Positions 37,544 through 45,733 are shown, numbered from the stretch's first letter. The stretch is 64,000 nucleotides of DNA from Caulobacter zeae (GCF_002858925.1 NZ_PJRS01000049.1:186001-250000); one strand, 5' to 3'. Numbers and translations are program-made. Notes: generated from the letters alone by a model not told the origin.

Positions 37544-38323
37544 TCAGGCGCCGCGGGCGACGAACCAGCCGTTTCGGAAGCCCTGGTCGGCCTTGCCATA
37601 GGTGAAGGGCTCGCCTTCCGGAGTGGTAAAGCGGCCGCCGGCGGCGACGATCAGGGCGTGACCGGCGGCGGTGTCCCATTCCATGGTCGGCCCGTGGCGC
37701 GGATAGATGTCGGCCGCGCCCTCGGCGATGCGGGCCAGCTTGATCGACGAGTCCATCGGCGCGCGCAAGCTGAAGCCGTACTGGTCGGCCAGGGCGGTGG
37801 CCTTGTCTTCCTTCATGGTGTGGCTGACCAGGGCCAGGGCCTGGCCCTCGGGCCAGGCGCGCGCGCGCACCGGCGTCTCGGCGCCGCCCGGCCCCTCGCG
37901 CTTGATGACGCCGCCGTCGGCCGTGAACCACACCTCGCCGGTGGCGGGGGCGCAGACGGCGCCGGCGACCGGCGCGCCGTTGTCGATCAGGCCGATGTTG
38001 ACGGTGTAGTTCGGATCGCCGCGCACGAAGGCCTTGGTGCCGTCCACTGGGTCGACCAGGAAGAAGCGCGGGCCGATCTGGTCGGGCGTGCCGTACTCGC
38101 AGGCGTGTTCCTCGGAGATGGCGGGGATGTCGGGGTAGTGCTCGGCCAGCAGGGCCAGGATCACCTTCTCGCCGGCCTTGTCGGCCTCGGTCACCGGGCT
38201 CTCGTCTGCCTTGCGCACGACGTCGAGCTCGGTCCGCCAGAACGGCAGGATCACCTCGGCGGCGGCCTCGACGATACGGGCCAGGTCGCGTCCGATGTCG
38301 GCCGGAAGGGGGGCGGAGCTCAT
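37544..38323 (-). CDS. cysQ: 3'(2'),5'-bisphosphate nucleotidase / inositol-phosphatase family protein
   Basis: A 259-residue magnesium-dependent, lithium-sensitive type phosphatase. Metal-binding motifs visible: SPVTEADKAGE, ISEEHACEYG, FFLVDPVDGTKAFVRGDPNYTVNIG and MEWDTAAGHALIVAAGG. The DPVDGTKxF and MEWDTAAGH forms fit CysQ, which removes PAP left from sulfate assimilation, better than SuhB or HisN. The start ATG 38323 overlaps the DUF3553 stop (ATGA); the frame extends upstream but not with family similarity. Confidence 0.85.
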   Translation of the reverse strand: MSSAPLPADIGRDLARIVEAAAEVILPFWRTELDVVRKADESPVTEADKAGEKVILALLAEHYPDIPAISEEHACEYGTPDQIGPRFFLVDPVDGTKAFVRGDPNYTVNIGLIDNGAPVAGAVCAPATGEVWFTADGGVIKREGPGGAETPVRARAWPEGQALALVSHTMKEDKATALADQYGFSLRAPMDSSIKLARIAEGAADIYPRHGPTMEWDTAAGHALIVAAGGRFTTPEGEPFTYGKADQGFRNGWFVARGA

Positions 38324-38508
38324 GCTTGTCCTCGGGGGTCGTCGCCGACGAAGACCAGTCTCACGACGCGGGCGTCGATCGTCTGCTTGCCGGCCTCTTC
38401 GAAATTCACGGTGACGCGATGGCCGGTCACGGACTGCACCTGGCCAAGGCCCCAGTCGGGCTGGCCCGGATGGCGCACCAGCACGCCGGGTTCGAGAAAC
38501 GGATCCAT
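38320..38508 (-). CDS. DUF3553 small protein
   Basis: A 62-residue protein: MDPFLEPGVLVRHPGQPDWG then LGQVQSVTGHRVTVNFEEAGKQ. The pattern of a short SH3-like barrel with DWGxGxV resembles DUF3553, also seen at the ends of some UvrD-type helicases. Here it stands alone and is translationally coupled to cysQ. Function unknown. The start is the ATG at 38508; the longer frame upstream overlaps the chpT promoter region and is unlikely. Confidence 0.78.
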   Translation of the reverse strand: MDPFLEPGVLVRHPGQPDWGLGQVQSVTGHRVTVNFEEAGKQTIDARVVRLVFVGDDPRGQA

Positions 38509-38648
38509 CACGGCTCCCTGATAGTGCCTGGCGCGCCAAAGTGTGAGCGGTTTTCGGCGCCGTCCGGCGTCGATCTGTGCGCGGCCTGGTTGAACCCGAT
38601 TTCGCGGCGACGTTTGCCAAAGCCCCAAATCACGCCAAAGATCGCGCC

Positions 38649-39335
38649 ATGACCGACACCGCCGCCCCCGCCTCGCCCGCGCCCGCCGTCACGCTGGACG
38701 TCAACGGCCCGGATTTCGCCGCCCTGGTGGCCGCGCGGCTGTGTCACGACTTCATCAGCCCGGCCAGCGCCATCGTTTCGGGCCTGGACCTGCTGGAGGA
38801 CCCCAGCGCCCAGGACATGCGCGACGACGCCATGAGCCTGATCAGCAGCTCGGCCCGCAAGCTGGCCGACCTCCTGCAATTCACCCGCGTGGCCTTCGGC
38901 GCCTCGGCCTCGGCCGAAGCCTTCGACTCGCGCGAGCTGGAGCGGCTGGCCCAGCAGGGCGTCTTCGCCCATGTGCGCCCGAACCTGACCTGGGACATCG
39001 CGCCGCAGCCGCTGAACAAGGCCGCCTCGCGCGCCTTGCTGAACATCGCCCAGATCGCCGCCAGCGCCCTGCCGGCCGGCGGCGCGGCGACGCTGCGCGC
39101 CGTCGTCGCCGACGGCCGCACGGCGATCACCGCCGACGCGGTCGGTCCCCGCGCCCGCCTGCGCCCCGAGGTTCTGGCCGGCCTCAAGGGCGAACCGCTG
39201 GGCGAGGGCCTGGGCGGTCCGTGGGTGCAGGCGGCCTATCTGTTCTCGGTGGTGCGCGCCGCCGGCGGCCAGATCGGCGTCGAGATCGCCGAGGAGCGCG
39301 TCAGCATCGCCGCCTGGACGCCGGCGCTCGACTGA
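38649..39335 (+). CDS. chpT: Histidine phosphotransferase ChpT
   Basis: Shuttles phosphate from the hybrid kinase CckA to CtrA and CpdR, central to cell-cycle control in Caulobacter. The 228-residue product has the phospho-acceptor H33 in ARLCHDFISPASAIVSGLDLLE, a DHp-like helical hairpin, and a degenerate ATPase-like domain ending GGPWVQAAYLFSVVRAAGGQIG. The histidine position and flanking residues match the C. crescentus protein as I remember it. The start is ATG 38649. Followed by the receiver and cheR genes. Confidence 0.93.
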   Translation: MTDTAAPASPAPAVTLDVNGPDFAALVAARLCHDFISPASAIVSGLDLLEDPSAQDMRDDAMSLISSSARKLADLLQFTRVAFGASASAEAFDSRELERLAQQGVFAHVRPNLTWDIAPQPLNKAASRALLNIAQIAASALPAGGAATLRAVVADGRTAITADAVGPRARLRPEVLAGLKGEPLGEGLGGPWVQAAYLFSVVRAAGGQIGVEIAEERVSIAAWTPALD

Positions 39336-39404
39336 ACCGTACGTTTTTGCGCGCCGTCACCGCTCCTTAACCCGGATCGGCCAATCCTGCCGATCTAGGA
39401 TTTG

Positions 39405-39451
39405 GAGCGCGTCAGTCGGCGAAACCGCACACACTTTCGCCTGACGCGCTC
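39405..39451. repeat. REP-like palindrome (family B), locus 2
   Basis: GAGCGCGTCAG...CTGACGCGCTC with GGCGAAA / TTTCGCC inside, the same consensus as the first hairpin at 26340. It is bracketed by two copies of the 13-bp GATTTGGAGCGCG (39399-39411 and 39455-39467). The second copy carries the ribosome-binding site of the receiver gene. Confidence 0.75.
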
Positions 39452-39469
39452 GCCGATTTGGAGCGCGCC

Positions 39470-39835
39470 GTGAAGACCTGCCTCGTCGTCGACGACAGCC
39501 GGGTGATCCGCAAGGTGGCCCGCCGTGCGTTGGAGGACATCGGCTTCGAGATCGCCGAGGCCGCCGACGGCATGGAGGCGCTGGCCTGGTGTCGCGCGGC
39601 CATGCCCGACGCTGTCCTGCTCGACTGGAACATGCCGGTGATGAACGGCCTGGAATTCCTGCAGCGCCTGCGCCAGGAGCCGGGCGGCGACGCGCCGGTG
39701 GTGGTGTTCTGCACGGTCGAGAACAGGGTCGACAACATTCGCCTGGCGCTCGACAGCGGGGCCGACGAGTACATCATGAAGCCTTTCGACGGCGAGATCA
39801 TCGCCGCCAAGTTCGCCGAGGCGGGCCTGCTATGA
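39470..39835 (+). CDS. Single-domain response regulator (CheY-like)
   Basis: A 121-residue stand-alone receiver. Visible are the acidic pair D8/D9, the phospho-acceptor D52 in LLDWNMPVMNG, and Lys in IMKPFDG. No output domain. The start is GTG 39470, 9-10 nt after TTGGAGC; a TTG four codons upstream is also in frame. It lies after chpT and overlaps cheR by 4 bp (ATGA), so it likely works with one of them. The role is not known to me. Confidence 0.9.
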   Translation: MKTCLVVDDSRVIRKVARRALEDIGFEIAEAADGMEALAWCRAAMPDAVLLDWNMPVMNGLEFLQRLRQEPGGDAPVVVFCTVENRVDNIRLALDSGADEYIMKPFDGEIIAAKFAEAGLL

Positions 39836-40662
39836 CCCCCGAGGACATGGATCTGCTGGCGGCCCTGGGCCGCGCCCGCGCCGGCATCAAGGTCGAGACC
39901 GACAAGCACTATGTCGTCGAGAGCCGCCTGTCGCCGCTGGCCCGGCGCGAAGGCTATGCGTCGATCGACGCCCTTATGGCGGCCCTGCGCGCCAAGCGCG
40001 AGGAGCGGCTGATCTGGGCGGTGGTCGAGGCTCTGACGGTCAACGAGACCGCCTTCTTCCGCGATCGCGCCACCTTCGCCTTCCTGCGCGACGTGGCGAT
40101 GCCGGAGCTGTCGCGCCGCCGCAAGGACGGTTCGGTGCGGGTGTGGAGCGCGGCCTGCTCGACCGGCCAGGAGATCTATTCCCTGGCCATCGCCGCCGAC
40201 GAGGCGCGGGGCCTGGAGCCGGGCGTGCGCTTCGAGTTCTTCGCCTCCGACCTGTCCGAACGCTGCCTGGAGAAGGCCCAGAGCGGCCTCTACACCCAGT
40301 TCGAGGTGCAGCGCGGCCTGCCGATCCGGCTGCTGATCAAGCATTTCGAGAACCAGGACGAGACATGGGCGATCTCGCCGCGCATCCGCCAGGCGGTGCG
40401 CTGGCGGCGGATCAACCTGGTTTCCGACCTGTCGGCCATGGGGGTCTTCGACCTGATTGTGCTGCGCAACGTGCTGCCGGGCCTCGACCCGTCGGTGCGC
40501 GCGCGGGTGATCGAGAGCATGGCCGCCCGCCTGACCGAGGACGGCCTGCTGGTGCTGGGCGAGACCGAGAGCCTGGCGGGCGTCACCGACGCCCTGCACC
40601 CGCTGCCGGGACGCCCAGGCCTGTTCGCCCGGGATCCGGCCTTCCGCGCCGCGGCCGCTTAG
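39832..40662 (+). CDS. cheR: CheR-type protein-glutamate O-methyltransferase
   Basis: SAM-dependent methyltransferase for chemoreceptor glutamates. The 276-residue product has the small N-terminal helical domain with LTVNETAFFRD and the SAM-binding domain (RVWSAACSTGQEIYSLAIA; FDLIVLRNVL). No other che genes are here, so it is an orphan cheR, perhaps serving a non-flagellar or housekeeping pathway. The ATG overlaps the receiver stop; its own stop overlaps that of the opposing gene. Confidence 0.9.
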   Translation: MTPEDMDLLAALGRARAGIKVETDKHYVVESRLSPLARREGYASIDALMAALRAKREERLIWAVVEALTVNETAFFRDRATFAFLRDVAMPELSRRRKDGSVRVWSAACSTGQEIYSLAIAADEARGLEPGVRFEFFASDLSERCLEKAQSGLYTQFEVQRGLPIRLLIKHFENQDETWAISPRIRQAVRWRRINLVSDLSAMGVFDLIVLRNVLPGLDPSVRARVIESMAARLTEDGLLVLGETESLAGVTDALHPLPGRPGLFARDPAFRAAAA

Positions 40663-41762
40663 ATCCTCGCCCGGCGCCGACGGCGCGGGACCAGGGTTTC
40701 CATCGTTTCCGAGATCCAGCCGGCCAGGCGTCGCCGCATCGACGCGGGCGGCTCGGGCGCGTCCGCCATGGCCTTCGACAGCTTGGCGAACAGCAGGGCG
40801 GCCGGACCCGGCGCGGCCAGGGCCGCGCGCGCGTCGAGGGCGTCGATCACCTGTCGCGAGATCCGCCGGTAGGGCGCGGCCGGAACCGCGGCGTGGGCGG
40901 CCGGCGTGCGGCAGTCGGAGAAGTCGGGCGCCAGGCCGCAGCCGGCCCGCAGCGCTTCGGTGATCTGGGCGGCGTAATCGGCGTCCTGGCCCAGGCGGTC
41001 GACGTCGATGACCAGGTCGGCCTGCGGCAGGGCCTTCAGGTAGGACAGCAGGTATACCGCTAGGAACGCGGTGAACGAGGTCCGCGCCGGCGCCCGCTTC
41101 AGCCGCCGGCGGACGGCGGAGATGCGCTGGACGAGCGCGCCGCCCCTGGGCGTGGGCAAGCCCAGCCGCCGCGCCAACGGTCCGGCCTCGGCCGCTTCCG
41201 ACAGCAGGACGTACTGGCAGAGTTCGAAATAGGTCGGGCGAGGCCGCTTGCGCAGCGAGTGGAACGACAGCCACTGCTGCAACGGGTCGCGGATCAGCAC
41301 CACGTGGAAACCGCCGAACCGTCGGCGCAGCCAGTCGATGCGGCCCAGGGTCCGGCAGCAGGCCAGAACAGGCCTCTGTCCGTCGCTTTGGGCGTCGCCG
41401 ACCAGTCCGGCGACATAGGCGGTCTGGGCGGCGTCCTGCTGGCCGGCGGGCAGGAAATAGTCGTCGAGGGCGAAGCGCGCCTGGTAGCCGGCGACGCCGC
41501 CGCCGGGCGCCAGCAGGCCGGCGAATTCGGCGAGATAGGGAACGTCGTCCCCGGGATGGCGCAGGCCGCTGGCGCGCGGTGTCTCGCGGGCGATGCGCTC
41601 TGGCGTCAGCGTCGCCAGCTGCTCGTGCCAGGGCTCGTAATAGGCCCGCACGCCCGGCAGGGCGCGAAAGCGGCTCCAGACATAGGTGCTCGAGCAGCGC
41701 CAGCCGCTGTGCACGAAGACCGGGGGCTGGGCGGGATCGGGATGGGCGACCGGGATCGTCAT
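40659..41762 (-). CDS. Sulfotransferase-like P-loop protein
   Basis: A 367-residue protein that looks like a PAPS-dependent sulfotransferase: an N-terminal 5'-phosphosulfate loop-like VFVHSGWRCSSTYVWSRFRA and a 3'-phosphate loop-like FHVVLIRDPLQQWLSFHSLR near residue 155. The substrate is unknown; Nod- or capsule-type sugar sulfation is one option. It has no operon partners and is convergent with cheR, with overlapping stop codons. The C-terminus is strongly basic (PRRRRRARI). Confidence 0.7.
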   Translation of the reverse strand: MTIPVAHPDPAQPPVFVHSGWRCSSTYVWSRFRALPGVRAYYEPWHEQLATLTPERIARETPRASGLRHPGDDVPYLAEFAGLLAPGGGVAGYQARFALDDYFLPAGQQDAAQTAYVAGLVGDAQSDGQRPVLACCRTLGRIDWLRRRFGGFHVVLIRDPLQQWLSFHSLRKRPRPTYFELCQYVLLSEAAEAGPLARRLGLPTPRGGALVQRISAVRRRLKRAPARTSFTAFLAVYLLSYLKALPQADLVIDVDRLGQDADYAAQITEALRAGCGLAPDFSDCRTPAAHAAVPAAPYRRISRQVIDALDARAALAAPGPAALLFAKLSKAMADAPEPPASMRRRLAGWISETMETLVPRRRRRARI

Positions 41763-41915
41763 GGCCGCCAGGATCGGCGGCCCGGTTGTCCGGCTTATCT
41801 CGCCGCCGACAGGAAAAGCAGGGCGTTCTTGTCAGCGCCGCAACGCTTGATGCGCATCCGAGACGCGCCGGCGCCGGTTCGGCGCCATGAGCGCAACAGG
41901 GCGATCCTGGACAGC

Positions 41916-41944
41916 AAAAGACCCGCCCCCGATGGAGGCGGGTC
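41916..41944 (-). terminator. Terminator of entericidin gene
   Basis: Leftward stem GACCCGCC / GGCGGGTC with loop TCCATCGGG, then TTTT, 28 bp after the stop. Confidence 0.85.
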
Positions 41945-41971
41945 CTTCGGTCTGGGACCGGAAGATCCGGT

Positions 41972-42109
41972 TTAGTTCTTAGCGTCGCGAGCGGTGTCGC
42001 TGACGGCCTGGCCGGCCGAGGAGACGTCCTTGCCGGCGCCTTCGACGGTGTTGCAGGCGGCGACGCTGAGGCTGGCGGCGAGGGCGGCCAGGATGACGAA
42101 CTTGCGCAT
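41972..42109 (-). CDS. Entericidin-like small lipoprotein
   Basis: A 45-residue lipoprotein: signal sequence MRKFVILAALAASLSVAAC with lipobox VAAC, then NTVEGAGKDVSSAGQAVSDTA, the typical entericidin A/B pattern. These are stress-induced outer-membrane lipoproteins. The start is ATG 42109 with GGAG 7-8 nt upstream. A SigT-type promoter lies about 50 bp upstream, within the end of phyK, so it should be part of the general stress response. Confidence 0.88.
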   Translation of the reverse strand: MRKFVILAALAASLSVAACNTVEGAGKDVSSAGQAVSDTARDAKN

Positions 42110-42159
42110 GAGAGTTCTCCGGTGCTGGCCCTGACGGGCGCTTGAGATTGCCCAGAGCA

Positions 42160-42184
42160 AACGTGGCCCGCCGGTCTAGGTTCC
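42160..42184 (-). promoter_or_regulatory. EcfG/SigT-type promoter (entericidin)
   Basis: On the minus strand GGAAC (42184-42180), 16-nt spacer, CGTT (42163-42160). This fits the EcfG consensus exactly. It overlaps the last codons of phyK. Predicted transcript start about 42153, giving a leader of about 45 nt. Confidence 0.8.
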
Positions 42185-43894
42185 GGCCTGATGCTGGGGC
42201 GGCGGCAGGGCCTGGGGCGTCGGAAACACCAGCCGCACGAGGAGGCCGCCCATCGGGCTGGCGTCGAACTTCACCTGGCCGCGCAGCTGGCGGGCGAAGG
42301 CGGTCATCAGGGTGCGGCCCACGCCCTCGCCGGGGCCGGCCGGGGCGCCGGGACCATCGTCGCCGATGGCCAGCTCTGCCTCTTCCCCGCGCACGAAGAA
42401 GTCGACGGTCAGCACGCCGCCCCGCTCCGAGAGGGCGTGCTTCTGGGCGTTGGTGATGGCCTCGACGGCGAACAGCGCCAGCGGCGCCAGGCGGTCCGGA
42501 TCGATGACCAGGGGGTCGGCGTGGACCTCGGTGCGCACGGTGCCCTGGCCGTTGATGTCGCCGGCCAGCAGCAGGGCGGTCAGCTCCTCGAGGAACGGAC
42601 GCAGGTCGACGCGCTTGAGGTCGGGGCCCTGGTAGAGGGCGCGATAGATCTGGGCCAGGGCGGTGATCCGCTGGCGGGTGTCGTTCATCGCCGTGCGCGC
42701 CGCCGGATCGGTCAGGGCGCGCTGCTGCATGTTCAGCAGCGAGGTGATGATCTGCAGGTTGTTCTTCACCCGATGATGGATCTCGCGCATCAGCGAGTCC
42801 TTCTCGGCCAGGCTGTCGCGCAGCGAGGCGTCGCGCTGGACGATGCCGGCGGCCATGTCGTCGAGGGTCTTGGCCAGTTCGCGGATTTCCGGCGGGGCGC
42901 GCTCAGAGGCCTGGACCGGGCGGACGGTGAAGCGGCCCTTGGCGTAGATCGCCGCCACCCGGCGCAGATAGACGATCCAGCGGATCACCTCGCGCTCGGT
43001 GGTCCAGAAGACGCCTGCGAGGGCCAGGGCGAAGGCCAGCAACGGCAGCAGCAGTCGCGAGATCGGGCTGAGGGTCGCCCACGAGATCAGGCCGGGAGCG
43101 GGCGCCGACAGCACCACGAAGACGTCGTCCTCGACGAGCGGGGCGGCCGAGAACAGGCGGTGGCGTCCCTGCGTGTCCTTGCCCGACCACAGGATCGTTT
43201 TCTGGCCCGCCTGGCTCTCTTCGCGCAGGTGCGTGTTCGAAGGGCCGAAGGCGTTGGGATCTGTGGCCGAGAAGATCGCGCCGCGCGCGTCGGCCAGGCC
43301 GATCTCGGCGCCGTCGGGCAGGAAGCGATTGGCGGTCTGGGGCTTGAGGCTCGACAGGGTCAGGACGGCGGCCATGGCCCCGTCGAACACGCCGGCGCCG
43401 TCCTCGGCGCGGACGGCCGTCAGCACCGAAGGCTCGCCCGCATAGACGGCGCCCGGCGCCGGCGCGACCGCCAGGTGGGCGCCCGCCGCCAGGTCGAGGA
43501 ACCAGGGGCGTTGCGCGCGCTCGGGGTCGCGCGGCGTGGTGCCGGCGGCGCAGGCCACGCGGCCATAGGCATCGAAGCGGATCAGGTTGGCGTAGCCGGG
43601 CAGGCGCGACTTCACTGCGTCAAGCCGCCGGGCGCACTCCAGGCCGACCGAGCCGGGGCCCAGGGTCTGGAGCAGCACGCCGGCCGCCTCGATGCGAGCC
43701 CGGGCCGTGGCGGCGCTGTGGCCGGCGGCGAGCTCGAGGCTCTGCCGCCGGGAGTCGCCGTCGGAACGGAACGCCAGGTAGGACTGCACCACGCCGATGA
43801 TCAGCACCGGCAGCAGGAAGACCACCAGCGTCAGGCCAAGCCGGATCCGGATCGTGCCGACGACTTCCGCCGCGCGGCCGTACACGCGCTTCAC
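42176..43894 (-). CDS. phyK: Sensor histidine kinase PhyK (general stress response)
   Basis: Phosphorylates PhyR in response to stress. The 572-residue protein has TM1 (about 20-42), a periplasmic sensor domain (about 43-278), TM2 (about 280-298), a HAMP-like linker, then a HisKA_2 domain with the phospho-acceptor motif HHRVKNN (373-379) and an HATPase domain with ITNAQKHAL and DDGPGAP. It starts with GTG at 43894, overlapping the sigT stop as GTGA. The kinase next to sigT-nepR-phyR matches C. crescentus. Confidence 0.92.
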   Translation of the reverse strand: MKRVYGRAAEVVGTIRIRLGLTLVVFLLPVLIIGVVQSYLAFRSDGDSRRQSLELAAGHSAATARARIEAAGVLLQTLGPGSVGLECARRLDAVKSRLPGYANLIRFDAYGRVACAAGTTPRDPERAQRPWFLDLAAGAHLAVAPAPGAVYAGEPSVLTAVRAEDGAGVFDGAMAAVLTLSSLKPQTANRFLPDGAEIGLADARGAIFSATDPNAFGPSNTHLREESQAGQKTILWSGKDTQGRHRLFSAAPLVEDDVFVVLSAPAPGLISWATLSPISRLLLPLLAFALALAGVFWTTEREVIRWIVYLRRVAAIYAKGRFTVRPVQASERAPPEIRELAKTLDDMAAGIVQRDASLRDSLAEKDSLMREIHHRVKNNLQIITSLLNMQQRALTDPAARTAMNDTRQRITALAQIYRALYQGPDLKRVDLRPFLEELTALLLAGDINGQGTVRTEVHADPLVIDPDRLAPLALFAVEAITNAQKHALSERGGVLTVDFFVRGEEAELAIGDDGPGAPAGPGEGVGRTLMTAFARQLRGQVKFDASPMGGLLVRLVFPTPQALPPPQHQAGT

Positions 43895-44496
43895 CGCTGG
43901 GTGCTCAGGCGCTCCGCATCGGCCAGGATGGCGTGCATCGCGTCGCCGGCGGCGCCGCCGTCGCGGTCATAGCCGCCTGACTCGAGAATGGCCTGCAGGG
44001 CGCGGCGCGCCCGGCTGACGCGGCTCTTCACCGTGCCGACCGCGCAGCCGCAGATGTCGGCCGCTTCCTCGTAGGCGAAGCCGCCGGCCCCGACCAGGAT
44101 CAGCGCTTCGCGCTGCTCGGGCGGCAGCATGGCCAGGCTCATGCGCAGCTCGTCCAGGGCCACGGGGGCTTCCGGATCGTCCACGGCCACCAGGGTCCGC
44201 TCGGCGGCTTCCTGGTCGAGCTGGCTCTGGCGCCAGGAGCGACGCTTCTCCGAGTAGAACTGGTTGCGCAGGATCATGAAGGTCCAGGCCTTCATGTTCG
44301 TGCCCAGCTGGAAGCTGGCGCGTGCGTCCCAGGCCTTCATCATGGCGTCCTGCGCCAGATCGTCCGCGGCCGTCGGGTCACCGGTCAGGGTGCGCGCGAA
44401 GGCCCGCAGGTGCGGGATGAGGGTGACGAGTTCTTTCTTGAAGATCCCGTCACGGGCCGGATCGATGGGCGATCGGCCGACTTGCGCTTCGCTCAT
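43891..44496 (-). CDS. sigT: ECF sigma factor SigT (EcfG, general stress response)
   Basis: Alternative sigma factor of the EcfG group, freed from NepR when PhyR is phosphorylated. The 201-residue product has sigma region 2 (about 28-95; DDLAQDAMMKAWDARASF) and region 4 (about 125-180; ALILVGAGGFAYEEAADICGC then SRARRALQ). ATG 44496 lies 2 bp after the nepR stop; an in-frame TTG 6 bp earlier overlaps nepR. Expressed from the nepR promoter, which is itself of the EcfG type: positive autoregulation. Confidence 0.95.
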   Translation of the reverse strand: MSEAQVGRSPIDPARDGIFKKELVTLIPHLRAFARTLTGDPTAADDLAQDAMMKAWDARASFQLGTNMKAWTFMILRNQFYSEKRRSWRQSQLDQEAAERTLVAVDDPEAPVALDELRMSLAMLPPEQREALILVGAGGFAYEEAADICGCAVGTVKSRVSRARRALQAILESGGYDRDGGAAGDAMHAILADAERLSTQR

Positions 44497-44498
44497 GC

Positions 44499-44684
44499 TC
44501 AACGCTCTCCCGAAGGCTTGTCAGCCTTGCGCAGGATGTCGAGGAATTCATCCGGGACAGGCTCGTTGACCACCTCGTCGAACATCTGCCGAAGCTTGAC
44601 GCCGATGGCCTGCTGCCGAAGCCGCGCCTCGTCGAGCGAGGCGGCTCCCTTGCGTTGATCTTCCATGGGTACGTGTTCGATCAT
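44499..44684 (-). CDS. nepR: Anti-sigma factor NepR
   Basis: A 61-residue anti-sigma factor that holds SigT inactive. The conserved core reads IGVKLRQMFDEVVNEPVPDEFLDILRK, with the FDEVVNEPVPDEFLDLL-type signature of the family. Start at ATG 44684 (MIEHVPMEDQ), with GAGG just upstream; ATG 44666 is an alternative. It is the first gene of nepR-sigT-phyK and is divergent from phyR. Confidence 0.93.
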   Translation of the reverse strand: MIEHVPMEDQRKGAASLDEARLRQQAIGVKLRQMFDEVVNEPVPDEFLDILRKADKPSGER

Positions 44685-44748
44685 GTCCTCGACGCCGGTT
44701 GTGCGCAGCGTCCGCCCCCTGCGGCCGAATGTGTAAATGCTGGAGGTC

Positions 44749-44773
44749 AACGCCACATTCCGCATCGGGTTCC
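44749..44773 (-). promoter_or_regulatory. EcfG/SigT-type promoter of nepR-sigT
   Basis: Minus strand GGAAC (44773-44769), 16-nt spacer, CGTT (44752-44749). Predicted start near 44742, leader of about 58 nt. It faces the phyR promoter 40 bp away. Confidence 0.85.
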
Positions 44774-44812
44774 ATAAGCTTGAGCATAGACTGCCAAAAT
44801 TCGGATCGGTGC

Positions 44813-44838
44813 GGAACCGCCCTCGCACAGGGCACGTT
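44813..44838 (+). promoter_or_regulatory. EcfG/SigT-type promoter of phyR
   Basis: GGAAC (44813-44817), 17-nt spacer, CGTT (44835-44838), reading toward phyR. Predicted start near 44845, leader of about 70 nt. Confidence 0.85.
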
Positions 44839-44915
44839 ATGCACTCGACTGAACGGCATAGCTTTGCCGTGACAGAAGGCCTTTTTTGTTTCGAAGACAC
44901 TCTACGGGAGGGGTC

Positions 44916-45707
44916 ATGAGTCTTCTTGCCCGACTGGCGCCGCACCTGCCTTACGTTCGCCGCTACGCCCGCGCCCTGACCGGGGACCAGACGACCGGCG
45001 ACCACTATGTGCGGGTAGCGCTGGAGGCGCTGGCCGCCGGCGAGCGTTCGCTCGACGCGGCGCTGTCGCCGCGCGTGGCGCTCTATCGCGTCTTCCACGC
45101 CATCTGGCTGACCTCGGGCGCCCAGCTCGAAGCCCGCCGGGACGATATTTCGGACGACGCCTCGCAGCGCCTGCTGCGCATCGCCCCGCGCTCTCGCCAG
45201 GCGTTCCTGCTGACCGCGCTTGAGGGCTTCACGCCCACCGAGGCGGCCCAGATCCTCGACTGCGACTTCGGCGAGGTCGAGCGGCTGATCGCCGACGCCC
45301 AGGCCGAGATCGACGCCGAACTGGCGACCGAGGTGCTGATCATCGAGGACGAGCCGGTCATCGCCGCCGACATCGAGGCGCTGGTGCGTGAACTGGGCCA
45401 CGACGTGATCGATATCGCCGCCACCCGCGGCGAGGCGGTCGACGCCGTCGCCCGCAAGACCCCGGGCCTCGTCCTGGCCGACATCCAGCTGGCCGACGGC
45501 TCGTCGGGCATCGATGCGGTCAAGGACATCCTGGCGCGTCTGGACGTGCCGGTGATCTTCATCACCGCCTTCCCCGAGCGCCTGCTGACCGGCGAGCGTC
45601 CGGAACCGACCTTCCTGATCACCAAGCCCTTCCAGCCGGAAACGGTGAAGGCGGCGATTGGCCAGGCGCTGTTCTTCCACCCGCGCCGGACCCGCCAGGC
45701 CGCCTGA
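44916..45707 (+). CDS. phyR: Anti-anti-sigma response regulator PhyR
   Basis: When phosphorylated, its sigma-like domain captures NepR and frees SigT. The 263-residue product has the N-terminal sigma-like part (about 1-125; HLPYVRRYARALTGDQTTGD and GFTPTEAAQILDCDFGEVE) and a C-terminal receiver (about 133-255; VLIIEDEPVIA, phospho-acceptor Asp in LVLADIQLADGSSG, Lys in ITKPFQPE). Start at ATG 44916 after GGGAGGGG; an in-frame ATG 30 bp upstream is possible but lacks that site. Divergent from nepR. Confidence 0.95.
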   Translation: MSLLARLAPHLPYVRRYARALTGDQTTGDHYVRVALEALAAGERSLDAALSPRVALYRVFHAIWLTSGAQLEARRDDISDDASQRLLRIAPRSRQAFLLTALEGFTPTEAAQILDCDFGEVERLIADAQAEIDAELATEVLIIEDEPVIAADIEALVRELGHDVIDIAATRGEAVDAVARKTPGLVLADIQLADGSSGIDAVKDILARLDVPVIFITAFPERLLTGERPEPTFLITKPFQPETVKAAIGQALFFHPRRTRQAA

Positions 45708-45733
45708 CGGCCTGGACAGGACCCCCGAACGAC

